The notes: generated by a model not told the origin, from the sequence alone. A DNA stretch of 64,000 nucleotides from RZYY01 sp036794825 (GCA_036794825.1 DAIRGA010000022.1:24669-88668); one strand, 5' to 3'. Positions 44,515 to 53,656 are shown, counted from the stretch's first letter. Numbers and translations are program-made.

Positions 44515-45189
44515 ATGGGGTTGCCTTACATTGATATCCACACACATCGCCTGGTGCAAAAGCCCGGAGTGGTTGCTGTGTACAATGTACTTGCGGGAAA
44601 AGGTGAAAGCGCGCTTTCAGATGGTTGGCGCTACTTCTCAGCAGGGTTGCATCCATGGCACATTGACAAAGAAAAAGTTGAAGAGCAAGTGGCAGAGGTT
44701 GAAAAGCTGGCTGCTGAATTGCGCTGCCGGGCCATCGGAGAAACAGGCCTCGACCGGCTTTCTGATACTCCTTTTAACCTTCAGCAGGATGTTTTTGAAA
44801 AGCATCTCCTGATTGCACGCAAGTGCGGAAAGCCCGTGATTATGCATTGTGTAAGGGCTCATAATGAGGTCGTTGCAATATATAGAAAGTCGAATGCACA
44901 GGTTCCGCTGATCTTTCACGGTTTCAACAACAACCGCCGGATTGCAGACCAGTTGCTGAAAGAGGGCTTTTACTGCTCATTCGGAAAGGCCTTGCTAAAC
45001 CCTGCCTCCAATGCTGCGCAGATGTTTCCCGACTTTCCCTTTGACCGGTTTTTCCTCGAGACCGATGATGCGGAAGTCACTATTGAGGCGGTTTACCATG
45101 GAGCAGCAGGGCTTCGCAAAATTGAAATTGATGAGTTAATGGAAATCGTTGAACGGAATTTCAACAAGATATTTGGAAAATGGGAATAG
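44515..45189 (+). CDS. TatD-family metal-dependent hydrolase
   Basis: A 224-residue amidohydrolase-fold protein. YIDIHTHR is the first metal motif. RAIGETGLDRL, VIMHCVRAHNEV, LIFHGFNNNR and FFLETDDAEV follow in the TatD order; the first Glu, two His and last Asp bind the metals. It is somewhat shorter than TatD (about 260), without obvious loss of metal ligands. TatD proteins are 3'-5' DNA exonucleases or quality-control nucleases. ATG 44515 is chosen over TTG 44497 because of the promoter position. The next gene overlaps its end. Confidence 0.85.
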   Translation: MGLPYIDIHTHRLVQKPGVVAVYNVLAGKGESALSDGWRYFSAGLHPWHIDKEKVEEQVAEVEKLAAELRCRAIGETGLDRLSDTPFNLQQDVFEKHLLIARKCGKPVIMHCVRAHNEVVAIYRKSNAQVPLIFHGFNNNRRIADQLLKEGFYCSFGKALLNPASNAAQMFPDFPFDRFFLETDDAEVTIEAVYHGAAGLRKIEIDELMEIVERNFNKIFGKWE

Positions 45190-45914
45190 AACAGGAATCA
45201 TGGATGAGCCGGACGGAGCTGCTTTTGGGTGAGGAAAACCTGGGTAAACTCAAAAACGCGCACGTGCTGGTGGCCGGGCTGGGCGGTGTGGGAGCTTACG
45301 CTGCCGAACTGCTTTGCCGGGCAGGCATCGGAAAAATGACCATCGTGGATGGCGATACCATTACCGAAAGTAACAAAAACCGCCAGTTGCCGGCTATGAG
45401 CAGCACCATCGGCCTGCGAAAGGTGGATGTGATGGCACAACGACTTAAGGATATCAATCCCGCACTGGAGCTTATTGCCGTGGACGATTACCTGAAAAAC
45501 GAAAAAATTGATGAACTGCTTTCTCAACATTTCGACTATGTGGTGGATGCCATTGACACTCTTTCGCCAAAGCTCTTCTTCATCATGAAATGCCTCGAAA
45601 ACCAATTGCCGCTGGTCAGTTCGATGGGTTCGGGCGGTAAGATGGATCCGCTGCAGGTGAGAATATCTGACATCGCTGACTCTTACGGTTGCCGGTTGGC
45701 CCATTTTATACGCAAGCGGCTGCACAAGCGCGGAATCAGAAGCGGTTTTAAGGTTGTTTTTTCCCCCGAGGCTGTTGACAAAGAACGGATTGTTCTCACC
45801 ACCGGGGTTGCCAATAAAAAATCAAACATCGGCACCATCTCCTACATGCCGGCTCTGTTTGGCTGTTTCTGCGCTTCAGTGGCGATCAGAGATTTGGTGA
45901 AAAATGAAGATTAG
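45180..45914 (+). CDS. tcdA: tRNA threonylcarbamoyladenosine dehydratase
   Basis: A 244-residue E1-like (ThiF/MoeB) enzyme that cyclises t6A37 to ct6A in tRNAs. SWMSRTELLLGEENLGKLKN and VLVAGLGGVGAYAAELLCRA (nucleotide-binding GxGGVG), VDGDTITESNKNRQLPA, YVVDAIDTLSPKLFFIMKC and GSGGKMDPLQVRISDIADSY are typical of TcdA/CsdL. It overlaps the TatD gene by 10 nt, and this pairing is common in Bacteroidota. Its role is cytoplasmic tRNA modification. Confidence 0.92.
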   Translation: MGIEQESWMSRTELLLGEENLGKLKNAHVLVAGLGGVGAYAAELLCRAGIGKMTIVDGDTITESNKNRQLPAMSSTIGLRKVDVMAQRLKDINPALELIAVDDYLKNEKIDELLSQHFDYVVDAIDTLSPKLFFIMKCLENQLPLVSSMGSGGKMDPLQVRISDIADSYGCRLAHFIRKRLHKRGIRSGFKVVFSPEAVDKERIVLTTGVANKKSNIGTISYMPALFGCFCASVAIRDLVKNED

Positions 45915-46407
45915 CAGATAAACGGTGATTTCATCCACCGTATGGACTTATCATGGCGCTGGTAAGCAGGCGGGTGCAATGTTTCATCCATTATTTTGAT
46001 CATTTGAAAATTGAGATTGTGTTGATTATTTTTTCTTTATGGTCTAACCAGGTATGGTGATTCCTTCCTTATGGTTTAAAATCTTTACTTAAAGCTTGTG
46101 CAGTCACGGGAGATGTCCAATCACCAACCGATTCCTTGTGTGGATTTCTAAAATAGATCTGTGCCAGCCAGAATTTCGGAGAAAAATTTTCGGAATCTGA
46201 AAGGATTTTAGGCCACTTAAAATTTCATTTTACTTTTGTGGGTAGTTCTTTCGGGCAAGATGCGCTGAAATGTCCGGATTTTGCAGGTTTAATGCTGCTG
46301 CTTTAGTTGAATGAACAGGCAAAATCCATCATCCGGATCTTTCGTAAAATCCATTGTCCGGCAAAATTACAGTAAACAGATTTTATTTTTCAACAGGAGG
46401 AACATTC
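45915..46407. other. intergenic region upstream of the caspase/kinase module
   Basis: 493 bp without a gene. TACTTTTG at 46231-46238 is a possible -7 box, but no good -33 partner is seen; it would give a leader of about 160 nt. A short direct repeat, AAAATCCAT followed by CATCCGG or TGTCCGG, lies at 46321-46365. Just before the next ATG is a strong AGGAGG (46396-46401). Confidence 0.5.
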
Positions 46408-47178
46408 ATGAAGAAAGTTTTTGTGGGATGCTTGTTACTGGTACTGCTTGCCAGTCAGCTTAACGGGCAGAATTTCAGGAAATTCGCTGTGGTGGTGGGT
46501 TGTGCAGATTACCAGCTGGCCAACCTCGACCTTCGTTATTCTGACGACGATGCCTACAGGTTTTATGCTTATCTGAAAAGCCCTGAGGGCGGCGCTCTGT
46601 CTGATGAACAGGTGGCGGTGCTGGTGGATGAGGCGGCCACCAAAAGCAACATCCTTCAAACCATGAACAACATTTATTCGAAAGCTTCACCCGATGACAT
46701 GCTGATCTTTTATTTTTCCGGTCATGGATCCGAAGGCGCTTTTTGCCCGACTGATGTAACCAACCAATACAGTTCGCTGCTGCTGCACAGCGAAATCAAA
46801 TCGGTTTTTAAAAAATATCCTGCAAAATACAAAGTAGTCTTTGCCGATGCCTGCTTTTCAGGCAGCATTTACCAGGGCGCTCCCGGCTCGTCAGCGGCTT
46901 CGGCTCAGGTTGCATCTGAAACATCGGTAATCATCATGATGTCGTCGGCCCATACCGAGACCTCGCAGGAGAATCCAAAGATGCGGCAGGGGGCATTCAC
47001 CTATTACCTGCTGAAAGGGCTGAAAGGCAGCGCCGATCGCAATAACGACAACATCATAACCCTGGAAGAACTCTTCCCTTATGTGAAAGGTAACGTCCTT
47101 AACTTTACCGAAAACAAGCAGACACCCATTATCGAGGGTAATGCCTCGCGCTACATGCCCATCGGAATCCTGCGGTAG
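46408..47178 (+). CDS. secreted caspase-like (C14) protease
   Basis: A 256-residue protein with a signal peptide (MKKVFVGCLLLVLLASQLNG). The caspase-fold domain carries the catalytic His in FYFSGHGSEG (H106) and Cys in VVFADACFSGS (C149), with AVVVGCADYQL and SDDDAYRFYAYL before them. The dyad is complete, so it is a likely active metacaspase-type Cys protease in the periplasm or outside the cell. The ATG at 46408 is preceded by AGGAGG, an unusually strong ribosome site for this phylum; the frame open further upstream to 46354 is not needed. It is the first gene of a signalling cluster. Confidence 0.9.
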   Translation: MKKVFVGCLLLVLLASQLNGQNFRKFAVVVGCADYQLANLDLRYSDDDAYRFYAYLKSPEGGALSDEQVAVLVDEAATKSNILQTMNNIYSKASPDDMLIFYFSGHGSEGAFCPTDVTNQYSSLLLHSEIKSVFKKYPAKYKVVFADACFSGSIYQGAPGSSAASAQVASETSVIIMMSSAHTETSQENPKMRQGAFTYYLLKGLKGSADRNNDNIITLEELFPYVKGNVLNFTENKQTPIIEGNASRYMPIGILR

Positions 47179-47214
47179 AACTATCCAGGTTTATTTATCA
47201 GAAAAGATCATTTC

Positions 47215-47976
47215 ATGAAAATCGAAATTCATCAGCCACTATCCATCTTTGCACAGGGTGTGCGGGACAATATGGAGGATTGTATCCTGCCTGCTCATGG
47301 TAAGGCAGCGGCGAGCGACAAATGGTTTGTGGTTTGCGATGGGATGGGTGGCCATGTGCGTGGCGAGATTGCCAGCAACCTGGTTTGCAAAGGTTTCGAT
47401 GAATATTTCTCCGCAAATCCGTTTCAACTTCCCGGCGATTCATATTTTCCCGGTGCATTTAATCATGTTCAGGAGGCGCTGGATGGCTACATTTCGCGTT
47501 ACAGGGATACCAGAGGTATGGGAACAACGGTGGTGCTGGCCTTTATTTGCGATCGGGGAATTCATGTGATGCATTGCGGCGACAGCAGGCTTTATCATTT
47601 CAGAGGTAACGATTTGATCTGGCGAACCCTCGATCACAACATGGCCAACGAACTCGTCAGGAAAGGAAACATTAGCCTTGAAGAGGCTATGCGTTTCCCA
47701 AAGTCAAACGTGATAACGCGTGCGATGCAAGGTAATAACGTGGCAAAAACAAGCCCCGATATTCACCTTCTGCAAGATTTAAGAGCGGGTGACTACCTGT
47801 TTTTATGTACCGATGGCATTACGGATGGGATAAGTGATAATCAGCTGACTGAAATCATTGCTTCTGATAGCAGCGATGCCGAAAAGATCAGTCTCATTGA
47901 GTCGCTTTGTGAAGGTAACTCGGGAGATAACTATTCCGCTTTTCTGATAAGGCTAAAACAGGTGAAAAATGATTGA
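47215..47976 (+). CDS. PP2C-type protein phosphatase
   Basis: A 253-residue Ser/Thr phosphatase. VRDNMEDCILPA, VCDGMGGHVRGEIASNL, GMGTTVVLAFICD, VMHCGDSRLYHFRGNDLIWR, RAMQGNN and LFLCTDGITDGI contain all the metal-binding Asp/Gly motifs of the PPM family. It has no membrane segment and is cytoplasmic. It should reverse phosphorylation by the STPK encoded at the end of the cluster. It starts 36 bp after the caspase gene and is 49 bp from the FHA gene, so these are likely one transcript. Confidence 0.92.
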   Translation: MKIEIHQPLSIFAQGVRDNMEDCILPAHGKAAASDKWFVVCDGMGGHVRGEIASNLVCKGFDEYFSANPFQLPGDSYFPGAFNHVQEALDGYISRYRDTRGMGTTVVLAFICDRGIHVMHCGDSRLYHFRGNDLIWRTLDHNMANELVRKGNISLEEAMRFPKSNVITRAMQGNNVAKTSPDIHLLQDLRAGDYLFLCTDGITDGISDNQLTEIIASDSSDAEKISLIESLCEGNSGDNYSAFLIRLKQVKND

Positions 47977-48025
47977 CATTCAAATTATTGGTAAACAAAA
48001 TATAACACAATGAAACTCTTATGAA

Positions 48026-48646
48026 ATGAGCGATACCCTATTCATCGGCAGAGGAAACGACAACCATCTGGTGATCAAATTCCCCAATGTGAGCACCAGG
48101 CACTGCTCAATACGGACTTTTGCTGACGGCGGGATGGTGATCGAAGACCTCGAAAGCAGCAATGGCACCTTCGTCAACGGAAAGCGCATCAGGCAATGCC
48201 AGCTGAAGCCCGGAGACGAACTCAGCCTGGCGGGCTTTACCGTGGATGTTAAAATCATCATCTCTCTTTTTAGTCAACAACCACTTAAAACAGGGATCAA
48301 CTATGAAGAACTCAGGAAACAGGAACAGATGTATCAAAAATTCGCTGAACTGAAGGGCATCTATGAGCAATACCAGAAAGATAAGCGAAGGATAATCAAA
48401 TCCAACACATTGAAGAGTACTGGCGTGCGGGCCGGATTATCCGTCATACCGTTTGTCGGGTCTGCACTGGGTATCCTCTCCGCCGGCGTAACCGGCAATG
48501 TTCAGGAAAAGCTGATGGAACTGGAAGAGGATTTCAAGAAAAATTACATCTGTCCGGGCTGCTTCAAATTTCTGGGCGCCGAACCCTTCGAAAATATGGA
48601 AAAGAGAGGATTTTGCCTGATCTGTAAAGCGAAATGGAAGAGGTAA
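48026..48646 (+). CDS. FHA-domain protein with C-terminal zinc ribbon
   Basis: A 206-residue protein. The FHA domain (1-75) holds the phosphothreonine site: LFIGRGNDNHL, VSTRHCSIR and SSNGTFVNGKRI. A coiled coil follows (about 95-125). A hydrophobic stretch (GLSVIPFVGSALGILSAGVT, about 135-155) may insert in or lie on the membrane. The C-terminus has CPGC and CLIC, a likely zinc ribbon. It should read phospho-Thr marks made by the kinase of this cluster. The gene is in tandem with PP2C. Confidence 0.85.
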   Translation: MSDTLFIGRGNDNHLVIKFPNVSTRHCSIRTFADGGMVIEDLESSNGTFVNGKRIRQCQLKPGDELSLAGFTVDVKIIISLFSQQPLKTGINYEELRKQEQMYQKFAELKGIYEQYQKDKRRIIKSNTLKSTGVRAGLSVIPFVGSALGILSAGVTGNVQEKLMELEEDFKKNYICPGCFKFLGAEPFENMEKRGFCLICKAKWKR

Positions 48647-48717
48647 AATCATCACAACAGAATAATCAATCCAATCTATAAAACTCATGAAGTTCTTCAA
48701 TTTTTTAATTCTAAGAG

Positions 48718-48774
48718 CCTTGGTGTCTTAGTGGCGAAAAGAAAAAGTTGCCACAATGGCTCAAAGACACAAAG
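48718..48774. repeat. intergenic inverted repeat
   Basis: CCTTGGTGTCTTAGTGGC (48719-48736) and GCCACAATGGCTCAAAGACA then CAAAG (about 48750-48774) form imperfect arms. The motif resembles a degenerate dispersed repeat common in Bacteroidota intergenic DNA. It may form a hairpin between the FHA gene and the EF-hand gene. Confidence 0.45.
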
Positions 48775-48849
48775 ATTTCTAATTACAGTAATAATGAAAG
48801 CCAAATCAGAAATAACAGAACCATAAATAAATCTCTAACACACAAAACT

Positions 48850-49986
48850 ATGATACCAAATGACGATCTATCCATCGTAACCCCCGAACCCGACGAATCC
48901 TTAAAAGACCCGAAAACCGGCAAGACCATCAGCCGCAAGCGCGCTTTCGTAATTGCCGGCGGGGCCATGCTTGCAGGCAATGTGCTGAATGATGGTTTTC
49001 AAAAAGAGGGCATTGCTGAAATATTTCTCGACAGTGATGGCGATGGCCTTGCGGATGCCGTATTAAGCGATGAAGATGCCGATGGAGTCTACACCTTAGC
49101 AGAAGAAATAACTACTGAATCCAATGTTGATACCGGCGCTAACCAGGCATTTAATCCAAATACAGCGCCCATGGCAAGTCCTGGTACGGTGAGCGATGAA
49201 ATGTCGTTTTCCGAGGCATTTTCTGCTGCCCGTGAGGAACTCGGCCCAGGTGGAGTATTTGCCTGGCAGGGTCAGTATTACAATACCTTTTACGCCGAAG
49301 AGTTGAATGAAGACAATCAGCCTCTGGTGGATTACCCCACCACCGATCATCATGGCCTGCCTGAAATACAGGAAACTGACACCAACATTGGGACTGATTC
49401 AGGTATTGAAACGGATTCCGACATTGAGACAGATTCAGATCTGACGGGCCAGCCGGCCGGTCAGGAAGCGCATGCGCAGCAAAATACCGATGAACCCCAT
49501 GTGATGGCCGCCGATTTTGAGATGGATGGCAATATTGATATGGTAGTAGTTGATGTTAATCAGGATGGAAGCGCCGATATTCTCTACACCGATTTAAACG
49601 AAGATGGCCAGATCACCGAAGATGAGTTTATTGTTATCCATGATCCTGAAACCCTTGTGAATCCGGAAGCGCCTTCCGACGGCTCGGTAATTTCTGCTGA
49701 TCTGGATTTAGATGGCATTGACGATATCGCACTCGGTGATGCCAATTACGACCAAATGGCTGATGTGGTGGGCATTGACGAGAACAATGACCAGGTGATT
49801 GAAGAAAATGAGTTAATCATTCTCAACGCCGATGCCATGGGTGGAATGCAATCCGGCGAGATTGAATATTCAGGAGAGGTTTCGTCAGATATGCCGGAGG
49901 ATGTGCCCGATGAGGTCCTGGATCAGATGGGCGATGAACTTTCGAGCCTTGAAGACAATTTCAATGAAATAGATGAGTGGTCCTAA
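48850..49986 (+). CDS. acidic EF-hand/dockerin-like repeat protein with N-terminal hydrophobic segment
   Basis: A 378-residue, strongly acidic protein. Near residue 27-45, after KTISRKRAFVIAGGAMLAG, there is one hydrophobic stretch that could be a membrane anchor. Calcium-type DxDxDG loops occur: DSDGDGLADA, DEDADGVYTLAEE, DVNQDGSAD, DLNEDGQITEDEF, DLDLDGIDD and DENNDQVIEENEL. Two units of about 43 residues (DFEMDGNIDMV to EDEFIVI, and DLDLDGIDDIA to ENELIIL) are clear duplicates. No enzyme motif is found. It may sense Ca2+ or be a surface or periplasmic partner of the kinase cluster. The ATG at 48850 is favoured; the upstream in-frame start at 48748 adds an unlikely leader. Confidence 0.7.
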   Translation: MIPNDDLSIVTPEPDESLKDPKTGKTISRKRAFVIAGGAMLAGNVLNDGFQKEGIAEIFLDSDGDGLADAVLSDEDADGVYTLAEEITTESNVDTGANQAFNPNTAPMASPGTVSDEMSFSEAFSAAREELGPGGVFAWQGQYYNTFYAEELNEDNQPLVDYPTTDHHGLPEIQETDTNIGTDSGIETDSDIETDSDLTGQPAGQEAHAQQNTDEPHVMAADFEMDGNIDMVVVDVNQDGSADILYTDLNEDGQITEDEFIVIHDPETLVNPEAPSDGSVISADLDLDGIDDIALGDANYDQMADVVGIDENNDQVIEENELIILNADAMGGMQSGEIEYSGEVSSDMPEDVPDEVLDQMGDELSSLEDNFNEIDEWS

Positions 49987-49998
49987 AATTTCCCCGCA

Positions 49999-50535
49999 AT
50001 GCAACTAAAGTGCTCGAAGTGCCAGAAAATCATCAGCATTTCCGAAGATAAACTTCCGAAGGATAAGGAAAAGGCTATGCTGAAATGCCCGTCCTGCCAG
50101 CAGATACTTGTTTTTCAAATACCGCCCTCGTTGCGAAAACCTGCAGTTCAGGCCGATAAAACCATAATAACGGAATTTGCCGAAAAACCAAAAGTCAGTA
50201 ATCCGAGACTTTTTAATGCCGCTGAAAACTGCGAATACAAGCTCAAAGCCGGTAAGAATATCCTTGGCCGGGATGCCGACATCAGTATTGCCGGCGATCG
50301 CTACATCAGCCGAAAGCACTGCCTGATCGAAATTGCCGAAAAGCACCATGACCTGCACTGCATTCTGACCGACGACGGAAGCATCAGCGAAAGCGGCGAG
50401 CCAAGCACCAACGGCACTTTTTACAACGAAACACGACTTACCCGATACGACAAATTTTACCTGAATCATAACGACAAAATCAGAATTGGCCACACCGAGC
50501 TTATTTTTCTGGTTGATTCACCTGCAAATGCATAA
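49999..50535 (+). CDS. zinc-ribbon plus FHA-domain protein
   Basis: A 178-residue protein. The N-terminus LKCSKCQKII and LKCPSCQQ form a CxxC-CxxC zinc ribbon (MJ0042-type). The C-terminal FHA domain (about 85-178) carries ILGRDADISIAG, YISRKHCLIE and PSTNGTFYNETRL, the full phosphothreonine-binding set. It starts 12 bp after the EF-hand gene. It is the second FHA reader in the cluster and a probable adaptor or substrate of the STPK. Confidence 0.88.
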   Translation: MQLKCSKCQKIISISEDKLPKDKEKAMLKCPSCQQILVFQIPPSLRKPAVQADKTIITEFAEKPKVSNPRLFNAAENCEYKLKAGKNILGRDADISIAGDRYISRKHCLIEIAEKHHDLHCILTDDGSISESGEPSTNGTFYNETRLTRYDKFYLNHNDKIRIGHTELIFLVDSPANA

Positions 50536-50680
50536 ACTATGACATTCAAAATGCCCCATCGTTTTACAACAATAAATCAACCTGCTCATGGTGATTTGGC
50601 CACTCTGATACTGGCCTTCAACGGGAAACTGGCCTCAAATATAATTTCTATATATTCCGTGATTACCAGAAAACTACTAT

Positions 50681-50794
50681 TGTTGAAAATCATGGTTGAC
50701 CCCAACCCAAATGGGAGCAATGATTTTCAACGATTTACTCCCGGAGTTTATCCCGCGAATTCGGGAGGGTGGGGTAAATAAATCGTTGAAAATC
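50681..50794 (+). repeat. structured intergenic repeat, copy B
   Basis: Arms GATTTTCAACGATTTAC (50722-50738) and GTAAATAAATCGTTGAAAAT plus C (50774-50794) pair. TTGAAAATCAT is repeated at the left edge and forms a second hairpin with ATGATTTTCAA. CCCAACCCAAATGGGAG precedes, and TCGGGAGGGTGGGG lies in the middle. It is close to copy A (27401-27516). The gap 50536-50852 has nothing else. Confidence 0.7.
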
Positions 50795-50852
50795 TATTTT
50801 GCGGAGTTTTTTGGCAATCACCATTTAATTCAATAGCACAAAAAAAAGATAC

Positions 50853-51500
50853 ATGTCTGAAGAATTTAAAAAGGCGCTTGAAATCGTCCGAAATCAGGAA
50901 AAACTGGAGCAACTGGAGAAATTGCGGCAGCAAAGAGCTAGAATATCAGCAAACCCAAAAGACAACCTCGATGAGCTGGTGAGATTGTCGAAGGAAAGAG
51001 GCGCCCGTTTCTCCATCACCGGCAACGAAAAACAGTTTGTCATTCACAGCAAACCCGATTATCTTCAGGTAGTTATATGGTCTGCGATTGTTGTTGGGAG
51101 TATGGTGTATCTGTCGCTTGAAGTGAAAGGTACAGGGTTGCTTATCAGTGCTTTTGTTTACATGGCAGCGATGCTCATCTTCTTTAAAGTTGCACCAACC
51201 ACCTACGACATAACCATTGACACTTTGCAGAAACAGGTGATGCTGAAATGCAACAACGTGGTGGGCAAATTTCTGCGACCGGAGATCATAATTGATTTCC
51301 GGCATATTGTGAAACTTTCAGGCAAGGAAGTCAGAGCAAAAACGAAAGACGGGCTTAACAACTGGTTTAATAAGATCTATATCCATCACGATGAGAAGAA
51401 AACATCTTTCATCTACCTTCCCAACGGACCGGTGAGCAGGATTGATGCTGAGGCTTTTATGCTAAATCTTTCCAATATTATTCAGCCGGATGAGCATTAA
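50853..51500 (+). CDS. membrane protein of the kinase cluster, unknown function
   Basis: A 215-residue protein. A charged coiled-coil start (EIVRNQEKLEQLEKLRQQRA) is followed by two membrane helices at about residues 72-87 (VVIWSAIVVGSMVYLSL) and 92-111. A C-terminal soluble part (about 115-215) has a beta-rich PH-like look (DITIDTLQKQVMLKCNNVVG). No family is recognised. It precedes the kinase gene by 177 bp on the same strand and may serve the same module. Confidence 0.65.
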   Translation: MSEEFKKALEIVRNQEKLEQLEKLRQQRARISANPKDNLDELVRLSKERGARFSITGNEKQFVIHSKPDYLQVVIWSAIVVGSMVYLSLEVKGTGLLISAFVYMAAMLIFFKVAPTTYDITIDTLQKQVMLKCNNVVGKFLRPEIIIDFRHIVKLSGKEVRAKTKDGLNNWFNKIYIHHDEKKTSFIYLPNGPVSRIDAEAFMLNLSNIIQPDEH

Positions 51501-51677
51501 CCAGGTAGTGAGGAATCCAAAAAACACAATTTTAAACTTTATCGGTCAATAGTGATTGTTAATTATGAATACTTTGAAACTCTTGCCCCACCCTGCGGAA
51601 TGCAGTTCTCAACATCACCCGGCAGGATGGAAAAAGATCGTTTATTGTATGAGTTATAATCTGAAAAACAGCGAATT

Positions 51678-53492
51678 ATGGATCATTTGAACAAAGTAGT
51701 CGGAAAATATCGCCTGACCCGCTTTATTGGCGAAGGCGGTATGGCCAGCGTTTACGAAGGAACGCACGAAAAACTGGGGACCAAAGTAGCGGTAAAAATC
51801 CTCAACCCGGTGCTTACCGCCAACCGGCAGATTCGCATGCGATTCGAGAATGAAGCCAAATTCATGGCTTCACTCGATCACAAAAACATCACCCGCGTGC
51901 TTGATTACGACGAGCAGCCGGATATGCTGGCCATTATCATGGAACTGATTACCGGCCAGGATCTGAGTGCACTCATAAAGCAGAAAGGCGCTCTCAGACC
52001 CGAACAGGCCATTCCGATCTTCGAACAGGTGCTCGATGCGTTCCAGTACGCCCACACTAAAGGCATCATTCACCGCGATATCAAGCCTTCCAACATCTTC
52101 ATCACCGATGAAAATCAGGTAAAAATCCTCGACTTTGGAATAGCCAAAATCGTTGGCTCGGCCGATGACCTCACCAGCACCGGAGCACAGATCGGAACTC
52201 CCGTCTATATGAGCCCCGAGCAGGTCAAAGGCGAAAAAGACATTGACCAGCGCAGCGACATCTACTCGCTGGGCGTAACCCTGTTTTTTACGTTAAACGG
52301 AAAACCGCCCTACGACAGCACTACGCAATCCAATTTCGAAATATTCAACAAAATCGTTTTCGAACCCATTCCCGACCTGCTGCAGTATCCCGAAATTGAC
52401 AAGATCACAAAAATCGCTTCCGCCAAAGACCGCAACCAGCGTTTTACGCAAAGCAGAGATTTTAAAAATGCCTTATTGAACAGAAGTCAATCAGGTAGTA
52501 CCAATACTGACAATGATAAAACCCTGATAGATATTCCTGCTGAGGTAAAAGTGAGTCCCGAACCCGACCACGATACCGAGCTTTGGGAAAAAGTAAAGAA
52601 CAGCAAAGATGTCGGGCAGATTAAATCCTACCTGCAAAAGTTTCCGAAAGGTAAATACGGCAATCAGGCACAAAAGCTGATCGGGCAACTCAGTACCGTC
52701 AAGCCTGAGCCTAAGATTGAAAAACCCAAAAAGCCATCCAAACTCAAGAAAATACTACTTACAACCGGCGCCGCATTTTTTCTGATTTTGGTTCTGCTCT
52801 ATGTCATCGGAACATTAAGTGAATCCAGCGAATGGGAGGCAGCAACAACAGAAAATACGCCCGAAGCTTACCAGAAATACATTGACGACAACCCATATGG
52901 AGATCATCTCAGCGAGGCTGCGGATAGCATCAACTCATTAAGAGAAAGGCAGTTATTGTCCGATGCAATCCGGACGAACAAAATAGAAACCTATCTGGAG
53001 TTTTTAAAACAATTCCCCGGGAGCAGATTTAAAATCCAGATCAGCGACAGCATTGCATCCATCCGAAGAAATGATAGCATCCAGCGGGTAAATGCTTACC
53101 GCAACTCAGCGCAGGGCAAACTGGAACAGATGGTTCTGGGCAAGCATCCGCTTACCCTGCAATGGATCAGCTGGGATTATTCAGGGGTGATAAATATTCA
53201 AAAAGAGAATGGTGTCATCAAAGTAAGCGGAACACAGTTGGGACGGGGAGATCAGGCTAATGATTACCTGAAAGTATCCGGTACATTAACCATCGTCAAT
53301 GAACTGCACATCAAAATTAATGGTACCATCGAAACAAAAATTTCCCATATCAACAATGGCAATCCATGTGTGCGCAATGGCGAATTCAATTTCAAATCCA
53401 CCAGCGGCCGGCAATACTGGCGGATGCAGGAATGGGTCAGCCCTTGCGACAATGTGACAGATTATGTGGATATCTATTTCAAGCAATTGTAA
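51678..53492 (+). CDS. transmembrane Ser/Thr protein kinase (Hanks type)
   Basis: A 604-residue protein. The kinase domain (about 10-270) has IGEGGMASVYEG (P-loop), VAVKIL (Lys), IIHRDIKPSNIF (catalytic loop, about 130), ILDFGIAKI (DFG), GTPVYMSPEQVKG (APE-like) and DQRSDIYSLGVTLFF; all active residues are present. A linker with short helical repeats (about 300-350) comes before a single membrane helix (about 356-379, LLTTGAAFFLILVLLYVIGT). The outer domain (about 380-604) has TPR-like short helices then a beta-rich C-terminal part of unknown role. It closes the cluster with PP2C, two FHA proteins and a caspase. Confidence 0.93.
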   Translation: MDHLNKVVGKYRLTRFIGEGGMASVYEGTHEKLGTKVAVKILNPVLTANRQIRMRFENEAKFMASLDHKNITRVLDYDEQPDMLAIIMELITGQDLSALIKQKGALRPEQAIPIFEQVLDAFQYAHTKGIIHRDIKPSNIFITDENQVKILDFGIAKIVGSADDLTSTGAQIGTPVYMSPEQVKGEKDIDQRSDIYSLGVTLFFTLNGKPPYDSTTQSNFEIFNKIVFEPIPDLLQYPEIDKITKIASAKDRNQRFTQSRDFKNALLNRSQSGSTNTDNDKTLIDIPAEVKVSPEPDHDTELWEKVKNSKDVGQIKSYLQKFPKGKYGNQAQKLIGQLSTVKPEPKIEKPKKPSKLKKILLTTGAAFFLILVLLYVIGTLSESSEWEAATTENTPEAYQKYIDDNPYGDHLSEAADSINSLRERQLLSDAIRTNKIETYLEFLKQFPGSRFKIQISDSIASIRRNDSIQRVNAYRNSAQGKLEQMVLGKHPLTLQWISWDYSGVINIQKENGVIKVSGTQLGRGDQANDYLKVSGTLTIVNELHIKINGTIETKISHINNGNPCVRNGEFNFKSTSGRQYWRMQEWVSPCDNVTDYVDIYFKQL

Positions 53493-53617
53493 CAGGAATC
53501 CGGATAAACCCGAAAGCGATTTAGACAAACCACAAAAACCAAAAGTCAAACAAATAAACTGACTTCAACCGGGTTTCCGGCTATAGAGGAGATTGTTGCT
53601 AATCTACTGAAATTCAA

Positions 53618-53652
53618 CAAAAAAGCCCCGCAATCTGCGAGGCTTGTTTTTG
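53618..53652. terminator. bidirectional rho-independent terminator
   Basis: Stem AGCCCCGCA / TGCGAGGCT with loop ATC; A-run on the left, T-run on the right (plus strand). It lies just 3' of the tRNA-Asp gene on the minus strand and also 126 bp after the kinase gene on the plus strand. Confidence 0.8.
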
Positions 53653-53656
53653 TGTT

